Shown piece by piece: positions 23,211 through 31,607 of a stretch of 49,863 bases of DNA (position 1 is its first letter; every line of letters begins with the position of its first letter). Source of the DNA: Haplomitrium mnioides (Eukaryota > Marchantiophyta > Haplomitriopsida > Calobryales); contig JBNGIS010020669.1 in NCBI GenBank assembly GCA_049999725.1, positions 1-49,863 on the forward strand. Direction: 5' to 3'. The notes under the pieces were generated by a model. The model had not been told where the DNA came from, ran no database searches, and was given only the letters and a program-made list of their open reading frames with translations. A program made the position numbers and the translations under genes.

Positions 23211-23690
23211 ATACATAAGCATAGGGAGCTATACAAGAGTTGGCATTTCAAGCATTGAAGAAATCACTTCTTCATGGTCTTATTCTTAAATGGTATGATT
23301 CTAAACAATTAATCAAAATTTTAGTAGATGCATGAGAAAAAGCCATAGGTGGAGTTTTGCAACAAGAATGGGAGGATGGTTGGCATCTTATTGTCTTTTT
23401 TTCAAGAAAATTAAGCGATGCAGAGCAAAACTACCACACCAAAGAACGTGAAGAATTGGCGATTGTGTTATCAACCAAGCATTGAAAGCACTATCTAGGA
23501 GATAAAGAGTTTGTGGTTAAAACCAACCATAAGCCTTTAATCTTTCTAGAAACTCAAAAAGAGCTCTCAAAAAGGCAAATTCGATGGGCAACGTGGCGAC
23601 AACAGCTCCATATGAAGATGGTTTATATGGAAGGAAAATGTCATCTTGTAGATGCTTTGACACGTATGCCTCAACTTAACCTCATGTCTG
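23211..23690 (+). pseudogene. Element B RNase H
   Basis: KILVDA-stop-EKAIGGVLQQ, FFSRKLSDAEQNYHTKEREELAIV and KH-stop-KHYLGDKEFVVKTNHKPL are gypsy RNase H motifs, followed by GKCHLVDALTRMP. The TGA in KH-stop-KHYL fits TGG>TGA. Frame is kept in this part. Confidence 0.87.
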
Positions 23691-24880
23691 AAATCACAAT
23701 TCATCCTACTTGGTGGATAGAAATGTTGGTTGCAGTCAAAACAGATAAAGAGATCATTGTCGCACAACAAAAGAAGTTGGTGAAAGAAGTGAGAGGATTG
23801 ATTTTCTTCCAAGAAAAGGTATGGGTTCCTAATAATGTTAAGCTTCACTCTGAAATTTTATATGAAGCACATGATTCTGCCATAAGTGGCCATGTTGGAA
23901 TTGAGAAGACTTTGCACAATCTTCAGCGTGTTTATTATTGGCTTAAAATGCATCAAGATGTAGAGGAATATGTTCGAAGTTGCTTGGCTTGTCAACAAAA
24001 CAAGGCTACCAACCTTAAACGAGGAGGCTTATTGCAACCGCTACCTATCTCCAATCACCAATGGGAGCATGTGAGTATGGATCTTGTGTGTGAGCTACCT
24101 CGTACTTCTACAGGCTATGATGTTATTGTTGTTTTTGTAGATAAGCTTAGTAAAATGGCTCATATTCATTTAACTACCAAATCAATAACAACACCTGAGC
24201 TAGCATGAATTTATTTAGAGGCAGTCTACTCTTATGATGGTCTTTCCAAAGTTATTATTTCTGATCGAGGCACTCAATTCACCAACATGTTTCGGCACAC
24301 TATATTTGGTCTTCTCACGACCAATATGCTACATGCTTTTACTTTGGAAGAACAAGAGGAATAGGATTGGCTACTACCTCTTGTGGAGCTCTTGTACAAG
24401 AACTCCATCAATAGTTCCACACGCACCACACCTTTGTTTTTAATGTATAGTGAGTATCCCACCACGATCTCAAATCTTGAACATGCATCTCTGTTGAACT
24501 CTAAGAGTCTAGCCGTTGATGATTTTCTTCACTATCTACACCACGGAATTCGACGCGCTAAGGACAAATTGGAAGTTGCTCGTAACCGACAAAAGCAATA
24601 TGCTGATGCGCATCGTCGAGAGGTAATCTTTGCTGCAGGAGACCAAGTCTGGCTCTCTACATTCATTCTTCGTTTGCTTCATTCACGTAAGTTTAGTGCT
24701 CATTTTATTGGTCTTTTTGCTATCTCTACTCGCATTGGAGAAGTGGCATATCGGTTGGTTTTACCTCCTCACATGAAGATTCATCCAGTCTTTCATGTCC
24801 CTTTTCTTTAGGCTTTTGTCCCTCGGTCTTCCACTCTTACTAGTACCCAAGAACCCTCTCCACCACCTGAACTTATTGGT
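23691..24880 (+). pseudogene. Element B integrase
   Basis: The zinc-binding part reads HVGIEKTLHNLQRVYYW...CLACQQNKA (about 23890-24005). The catalytic core has WEHVSMDLVCELP, VDKLSKMAHIHLTTKSIT, a TGA in place of probable CGA, then VIISDRGTQFTN. The core continues past a frameshift near 24300 into a C-terminal domain with ARNRQKQYADAHRREVIFAAGDQVWLST and HMKIHPVFHVPFL. The expected catalytic Glu region is damaged. Confidence 0.87.
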
Positions 24881-25080
24881 GGTCATGAGGAATATGAGGT
24901 TGAACAACTCTTGAAGAAACGTACGTGGCGTCGCGGTCGTCGTGAGAAGGTGGAATATTAGGTTTGTTGGAAAGATTACCCTCTTTATGAAGCTACTTGG
25001 GAGCCATTGGAGAATTTGGCTAATGCCTCTGCACTTGTCCACTCTTTTGAGAATTCTCTTACTCGCCACGAGGATGTTGC
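24881..25080 (+). pseudogene. Element B C-terminal chromodomain
   Basis: The end of Pol reads EYEVEQLLKKRTWRRGRREK, then VEY-stop-VCWKDYPLYEATWEPLENLA and ALVHSFEN. This is a chromodomain (E-V-E-x-IL, W-K-x-Y, TWEP-x-NL), the mark of chromoviruses, which use it to direct integration to histone-modified chromatin. The TAG fits CAG>TAG. It ends within 30 bases of the polypurine tract. Confidence 0.87.
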
Positions 25081-25085
25081 CTCTT

Positions 25086-25100
25086 AAAAGGGGGGAGGAT
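25086..25100 (+). other. Element B polypurine tract
   Basis: AAAAGGGGGGAGGAT directly precedes the right LTR start TGTAG. Confidence 0.9.
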
Positions 25101-25577
25101 TGTAGTAATCACTAACTGTAGTAAGTTATGACTAAAAAAACGCAAGATATAGTGTCAACTATGTCTAGAAAGATATTACTAAGTTAGAGTAGCAAAAAGA
25201 GATTGCTATTATAGAGAGTTGGACATGTGGCAAGAGGAGAGAAAGTCAACGAATTAAAGTGAAAGAGGGAGTCTAGATAAGAACACATGGCAAGTGGAGA
25301 ATTAAAGTAAGGAGAAGGTTCTAAAGATAAGAACACATGGCAGAAGGAGAAAAAAAGTAAAGGGTGATCCAATTAGAGTGAGAGAGAAAAGAAGGGTCTA
25401 ATTAGAAGAGGATAGAAAAGGAACCAATAAGGTTCCTCCATCTATGTAAGCAATGAGCTTTCTATCAAGTATATAAAGAAGGGAGAGTGCCTTATTTGGC
25501 ATCTCTTACCTTGTGGGTTTTTGAATTCCTTGTGCGCTTCTATCGTATGTGTTTGTGCTAACTTGTATGTATATGTG
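25101..25577 (+). repeat. Element B 3' LTR (last ten bases missing)
   Basis: Direct repeat of 19631-20107. The G-box of the left copy has become ACATGTGGC at about 25223, a CpG transition. The terminal GAGTGTTACA is absent and element A sequence (TACTCGTGATCC) follows at once. Confidence 0.88.
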
Positions 25578-26285
25578 TACTCGTGATCCGTTCACCAGCC
25601 TCATAATTCAAGTTGTATGCTGGAATTCTGTGAATCCTAGTTTGTGAGTTGTCTCCTCTACCATTATGTTGACTCATGCCCCTCCATCTACAAGCACCAA
25701 TGACAGTATGCACCAGGCTATTTGTATGTCGATTTGTGACCCCCTTGTCCTCATACACCAGCTGTAGATCTGCTAGAGCTCCTACTTTGGGTAGCCTTCT
25801 TCTCTTCTTGGCTCCCATCAACAATTCTCGGCTCCCATCAACAATTCTCGAGGCTGCCTTTGATACAATAGATTGTCTTTGATGAGTTGGCCCACTATGG
25901 CCGTAACAGAACAATCCCTCATATCTGCCTAAATGTTGAATGGGCTGGGCTTTGTTCCCTCTTCGGAAGCTACGACCTTTGCCTTTGCCTTTTGGATCCC
26001 TCCTTACTGTTTGCGAACCTCTTTGAGGGTATCCTCCTTTGCTTGTTCCTCCTCCAAGGCTTCCAGAGCCTCCAATTGTCTCCTCACGTGGTCTTGTTGC
26101 TTGGGATAGAAGCACTTCATATTATCTCTCTGATAATCCGAATCACTCCATGATGAGGTCAATTGAGCTGCCTCCTTCTTGGCCTTTCGCTCAATCTTCC
26201 TTTGGCTTCTATTTTTGGCTTTTGCCCCGACTCTGGTCACCACTCGAAAACAGTCTTTGGGTGCAAGTGTCTCCTATCTTGGCAA
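25578..26285 (-). pseudogene. Element A gag-protease spacer and protease N-terminal part
   Basis: From 26243 the minus strand gives VTRVGAKAKNRSQRK, SWSDSDYQRDNMKCFYPKQQ and a Glu-rich helix RRQLEALEALEEEQAKEDT. Then come GSRELLMGAKKRRRLPKVGALADLQLVYEDKG, each matching the D gag-protease ORF at about residues 480-640. The protease active-site region follows in a shifted frame and is cut off by element B. The segment contains a tandem 22-base duplication near 25810-25850 (CGGCTCCCATCAACAATTCT twice). Confidence 0.8.
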
Positions 26286-26855
26286 TTATGCTTCCTCCTC
26301 CGTTTCCAAAGTGATGAGATTGACAATTGCGGGGGGAGGAGGAATTGCGCTTAGTCCAAGGGGTGCATTGTGCCTTCTGGTGAGTGGGCAATTGACTGCC
26401 ACATGCCTCTCCTCCTTGCATTGGAAGCACAAGGCATGCGGTTGACCATAATCGCTCTTCCACAGCTCCTGACAGTTAGAGGAAATGTGACATGGCTGGC
26501 CACAATTCCAACATACCATGATAGTTGTCAGGGGTGGCCGATTGGCAGCCCATTGATTTTCTGGCCCTCCCCTACCTCTTGCAAGTCTGCTCAGCATGGT
26601 TTGAGGCCCCTCACTGATCTGATACACTATCTCTGAGGCCTCCTCCATCACATAATCCACTTCTTCTCTCACATATTCTGGTGCTTTCTCCCTTACGTAG
26701 TGTACAACATTGTTGTCATTCGGACATTCATGAGGGGAGTGTCCATGTTGCTTACACCTTACGCACCAAACTACTACTCTTCGGGTGGGAAGAGGCTTGC
26801 CTTTCAGTTTGATCCCAGCCAAGAGGATGTTCATCGCCTCCATCTTGGCGCTCAA
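26286..26855 (-). pseudogene. Element A Gag nucleocapsid part with three zinc knuckles
   Basis: Three CCHC-type motifs are visible: CVRCKQHGHSPHEC, CWNCGQPCHISSNC and CFQCKEERHVAVNC. Element D keeps the same three positions, but its first reads CVRYKQYGHSPQEC. Between the first and second is a repeated YVREE-type acidic segment (EYVREEVDYVMEEA). Three knuckles in one plant gypsy Gag is more than the usual one. The frame here is open for 189 codons. Confidence 0.85.
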
Positions 26856-27055
26856 CTCTCCAATTCAATCCCTCCTCCTTGGCTTCTTGCTTGCCTCGAG
26901 TTCGGGTTCAGTTTTTCTGTACTTCCCCTTGTTGGTCCCCTTGCAATGCTTCACCTCTTTGGCCTGCTTCTTCTTCTTGAGGTCCTTCCTCTTCTTCTTT
27001 TTTAGGATGATCGGTCCTCCTCTAAGCTGCTGCTGCCTGACTCATTCTTGCTTTC

Positions 27056-27699
27056 TTAGGAGGACTCGTAACTCTCATCCGTTTCCTCTCCACTGTCCGA
27101 GGTAGTCGAAGAGTCATCGGACTCATACTTGGCCCGTGTCTTCCTACGAGAACTGGTGATTGCAACCTTGACATGGGATCGGGTTGCATTGGCTGCTTCT
27201 TCTAGAGTCTGTGGATCCATCTGTCTCACCCAGATCCCAATTCCCTTGGGTAAAGCTGCCAGGAACCACGTCGTGAGCATTCCGTCAGTGGCTGACAAGT
27301 TCAACTTCCGTGCCACCTTCTTGAATCGCTGGAGGAATTTCCTCACAGACTCCCTCTTTTTCATTCTGAGCTGACCCATCTTGATCAGCGCCTCTATCTC
27401 TTCCCCGATCCCTCGGAATTCTGCAATGAAGGTTGCCTTGAATGCATGCCAGTCCCGCTTGATGTTGTCAGGCAAATCCTTGTACCAGAGTTGAGCTTCC
27501 CCCTTTAAGACTACTAGTAGAATCCCAATTTTCATATGGCTTTTGCCATTAGCTGATGTAGTGTTCTCCAAGTCGTCCAGCCATGCATCTGGGTCATCCT
27601 TTGGGCGTTCCTTGGAGGACTTGTGTTTGAATCGACCTCGAAGCCTAGAGGGAGGTACCGGATTGGCCATCCTAGCACTGGCCACGACCACTTCCACCT
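27056..27699 (-). pseudogene. Element A Gag core
   Basis: The frame gives KERPKDDPDAWLDDLEN, GEAQLWYKDLPDNIKRDWHAF, ATFIAEFRGIGEE, ESVRKFLQRFKKVARKLN and a Ser/Asp/Glu-rich tail, a retrotransposon Gag domain. The homologous ORF of element D is close to it residue by residue. The upstream end is cut at 27699 by insertion of D; the preceding leader continues at 36583. Confidence 0.88.
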
Positions 27700-30600
27700 T
27701 GTCAGCCAGTACTTTTGAGCATTTAAGCAGAATTCACTAAAGCAGAAGCATCAGCGACCCAAATGCTCCTTAGCAAGTGTGAAGGCCTCGGAGGAACAAC
27801 TGCTTACCTCAAACAGCTGATAAGAGCAGGGTGCATGAATCCTGGAAGGGAAAGAGGATCATGGCGGAGGAGAGAAGGAAGGAGAGCAGGGATCGCCAGC
27901 CAGGGGAGGGGCCCCAATTTCAAATGCAAAGCAGGCCAGCGGAAATCCGTGGGCCTAAGGAGGACGCGGCGATGGGAGCTGGGAGGAAGGAGCAGACTCG
28001 CCACCCATGGCGAGGCGATCGCAAGATGAGAAAGAAAGGGATCAGCAACAAAGAAGCTCGAAGGCACTCTGAAGAAAGGCAGATCGCGGAAGTCCTGCAG
28101 CGGCCACAAAACTGGGAAACGAGCATCAGGAGCCGACAAGGAGGAGGTGAGATCTTCACGAGGGCGAGCAAGGCCTGGGAAGAGGGACGCCTTGATCCCG
28201 CAAGCAAGAGCGAGCCCTGCAGAGACCGATCGAACGATCCGTCTGAGTCTGTAAGTCCTGAGGAAAGAGTGAAGTCCCCAAGAGGCCCGGGAGATTCTAC
28301 GGAAACGTGGCGTCTCTAGGGCCATCGCGAGATTCCACGGAATACGTGGTAGCACCAGGAGGCCCGCGGGTCTGCGGAAGGCCGCCTCCCTAAGTGGGGT
28401 GCCCACTTATCGTGGTTCCGAAGTGTCTTACGACTTGGGGAACCCGGTTAAGAGGGATCCGCAAGGAACCCAACAGGGGAGGAAGGAAAGGGGCCCGAAA
28501 CAGCGAGTTATCGCGGTCCTGACCGAAGGAAGACGGGGGGAGTGCCGGAACGGCGATCTATCGGAGATCCAAGGAGGAAGAGCGCATAAGCCGAAGGGGC
28601 GACCTAGCGCAGATTCGCCAAGAGGAAGAACAGAGGAAGAGCCGAAAAGGGGACTGATCCCTGATCTGACCGAATAAAAACGAGTGAAGGCAAAAGGGCG
28701 ACTTGGAGGCGAACCGGCTCAAGCAACTTGGATCAGTGGCGAAGCGGTGACCCAGCCAAACCGTCCAACGGGAAGAAGGCTGAGCCAGAAGGGCGACATG
28801 GCGCCTATCCGGTGGGGAGGAAACGAAGGGCACGGTGGAAGCACGACATGTCGACGAATCAGCGAGCGAGATGAGATCGCCCGGAAAACGAAGGTAACGC
28901 CGGTGCGACCGACGGAGGAGCTGCCGGCGCCGGAAGGGTGACACTTTGCCGCTTCGGTACCCAGAAGGTAAAAGTTCGACGGGGTGCGGCGGAAAGTTCG
29001 ACAAGGGCGAACAGTCTGAAAGGGCCTAGTAGTTCTCGTAGCGAGCTTCCCAAAGTGTTAGCGAAGCTAGCCTCAGGCGAGCGAGCAGTTCTTACTTCGA
29101 AGGTACGTCAAAACGGTGATATCGCCACTGTTCTTATTCAGCGAGAAGAGGAAGTCCGCGGCGGTTCACGAAGGACGTGGCGAGCACAGGGAGTCCGCGG
29201 GAGGGCTTCGGAGACGTGGCGCGCTGAGGATCCGGGAGGAGTTTCCGAAGGTCAACTTCGGAAGAAGGGGCGACTCGACGGTCCGCCTACCCCTTTGCGG
29301 GGCGGTGTCGGACGGCGCCCTTTGGATGACGTGGCAACCCGAGGGACCTCAAGGCATTTCACGGGACACGCGGCACTTGGAGAGGAGCTCACTTGACCTC
29401 GGGCGGCGTGCGAGTCAACTACGGAAGGAGAGGTCATCGCGATGGTCGCCTACCCCCCTGCGGGGCAGCGTCGGACGGCGGCGCAACGGACGACGTGGCG
29501 CGAGGAGGAGACAGAGGTATCTACGTGGGAATCTAAGGGATTCCTTGGAGCTTGGTCCGTGGGGTGCTTCGGAAGTCGGCTCCGAAGGCCTCTTCGGACT
29601 TGGTTCTGCAGGAATCTGCGGAATCTCTCCCCGCAAGATTCCTTGTGGCTCTTTTTCCAAGCTACTGTTGTCCTTGGACTTTCTTCGACCAACTGCTAGA
29701 TACGCGGCGCTTGCTCCCAGCCCCTGGGAACGGGATTACCTACAGTGAAGCCACGCGTCGTCGTCCCCTGTTTCAAACCAACGGCAATAACGATTATTCA
29801 TCGGATCTGGTGTCGGGGGGCAACGTGCGAGGGAAGTATATATCGTTTGTCTTCGATTTCATTCGGGTTGATGCACAGGCAATCTCAGGGCGCGGGGCGA
29901 CTGCATGCGAAGGGGAATTGCAACGTCGGGGGGCTGGGATCTGAATTCACTGAGAAGACAACGTGAAGCAGGGGTACTCGCTCAAGGGGAACCAGAGGAT
30001 TTAGAGGAGGACTGGGGGGGGACCCATGTGACCTCATCCTTGCAGGCGGACCAGGGCAGAGGGTTACTGATACGGTGTCTTCGATTGTATTCTAGTTAGT
30101 CTGGACTTCGGGAGAGGCCACCATGGGAGGACTTGGGGTCGTCTCTGCATTCTCTGTGTAGGAGCACCACGACTTGAGGACAAGGAAACCGCAACGTGGG
30201 GCGGTTGGAGTGGGGATTCAGTGAGGATCTGCGTGAAGCAGGGGTACTAGCTCAAGGGGAACCAGAGAATTTAGAGGAGGACTGGGGGGAGACCCAGGTG
30301 ACCTCATCCTTGCAGGCGGACCGGGGCGGAGGGTTACTGATACACAGATTCGGATTCCGACCAGTTATGACTTCGGGAGAGGCTGCCAAGTGAGGAGCTT
30401 GGGCTTCTCTCTACCGTTCCTTGTGCTTGAGCATCAGCCCAGAGTGTTCAAGGACACTTTGGTGTGTTAAATCTCAAGTGGAGCTGAGAGGGGGAGGCTG
30501 TGCTAGTACCGGTGCACTGGGCATAGTAAGACCCATTGAGGCTCGAGGTGGAGTGGGCTACCGGTAACTGGTAGAGCTGTCTTCCAGAGGTGGAAGTAAA

Positions 30601-31406
30601 AGAAATCCTCTTCTGATCTTGAGGAAGTAAAATGAGGGCTTCTAGCGATGGAAGTAGAAAACTATTTGGAGTGGATGGTGTGTGGGTTGCTGGGCTGCGC
30701 TTGTAAGGCAGCGGGACTCATAAGGGAAGTATAAATAGTTAGAATTTCAGAGGGCCTTCAAGGACTCTATTTTCTCCTGTACATTGTGTAAATGTGTTGT
30801 TTATATATGTGTAGCTAGATTTCCTTTCCGCATGTGTGTCCCTTTGAGTTCTTAGATTAGTGGACATCAGATCAGCTGAGCAGACCCTGGGAACACGCTT
30901 GAAGGAGGAGTCCAATCCCTTGATACAAGTCTGGTATCCTGGGGGTGAGTGCTCTCTGTTCTTGATCCTACTTGCCTAGTTAGGAATTAGTGCAGCTTAG
31001 GATAGTTAGGATTAGTTGTATCAGTCCTGTGACCACCCTGAAAGGGGGAGTCTAGAGCTATTGTGTGTTCAGCTGTGCAGGTCACCAACACCATTCTGCC
31101 CAAGCACAAATAAGGTGGCAGGGTCTAAGTCATTGGGTCCTAAGAATTAAGAGGAAGAATCACACAAGAGCTGGGTGTTATAGGTGTGGATCTGTGTGTA
31201 TGTATGAATGGCTGACTTGAGTGTGTGAAGAAGAAGAGTGAGAGAAAAGCACAACAGGCCTGTAAGCAGAGGAAGAGTCATTAAGGTCTGAAAGTGGTAA
31301 CTGGCGAGGGGCCATCTCAGAAAAGAACCCCAAAGCCCGTGAAACATGTCCTCCCTTACCTAAAACAGGGCCTGAAAGGGTTAAGACCCGAATTAGGGGA
31401 GCGACA
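27700..31406 (+). repeat. Element D 5' LTR
   Basis: This 3707-base LTR is GC-rich between 28.2 and 29.6 kb. That part has many ACGTGG sites: ACGTGGC at about 28305, 29175, 29213, 29329 and 29492, ACGTGG variants near 28344 and 29523. A TATATAT site near 29838 and TATAAATA near 30731 are possible promoters. Two copies of a unit of about 270 bases lie at 29918-30187 and 30188-30400. The long frames on both strands in the GC-rich part show no domain and are not called genes. Confidence 0.92.
29918..30400 (+). repeat. Tandem duplication of about 270 bases inside the D LTR
   Basis: GTGAAGCAGGGGTACT occurs at 29963 and 30233, and CTCATCCTTGCAGGCGGACC at about 30033 and 30303, a period of 270 bases. 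The right LTR carries both copies too (about 35148 and 35418), so the duplication predates insertion. Confidence 0.85.
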
Positions 31407-31415
31407 TACATTTTT

Positions 31416-31433
31416 TGGCGCTAGAAGGAGGGC
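31416..31433 (+). other. Element D primer-binding site
   Basis: TGGCGCTAGAAGGAGGGC starts ten bases after the LTR end. Element A has the same site, changed at two positions (minus strand, 36741-36758). The tRNA was not identified from memory. Confidence 0.65.
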
Positions 31434-31607
31434 CAAAGGTTTGAAAAAACCTAAGACCAACCCGAACCAGAGAGACCTCTGTGTGCACAAGAGACTCAAG
31501 TCAGCTTGTGAGAAGTTTACTTCCAAGAAATAGAGTAACTGGAGGTTGAGGCTGTTGAGGAAGAGTGGCAGAAGGAAGGAACCCCTGGGTGGAAGTGGTA
31601 GTGGCCA

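Larger units (their letters stand above)
19631..25577 (+). mobile_element. Element B: chromovirus-type Ty3/gypsy retrotransposon inserted in element A
   Basis: LTRs of about 0.48 kb (19631-20117 and 25101-25577) flank a plus-strand gag-protease-RT-RNase H-integrase-chromodomain region. A primer-binding site for initiator tRNA-Met follows the left LTR and a polypurine tract precedes the right one. The right LTR lacks the last ten bases present in the left (GAGTGTTACA), and no target duplication is visible, so a small deletion removed that end. Comparison with element D shows only about four bases of A missing at the junction. The coding region holds many nonsense changes. Confidence 0.92.

Noticed and set aside
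27804-29748. Several long overlapping frames on both strands in the GC-rich D LTR
   Set aside because: Frames overlap on both strands, as GC-rich DNA with few stops produces; no domains; the segment is LTR by its boundaries.
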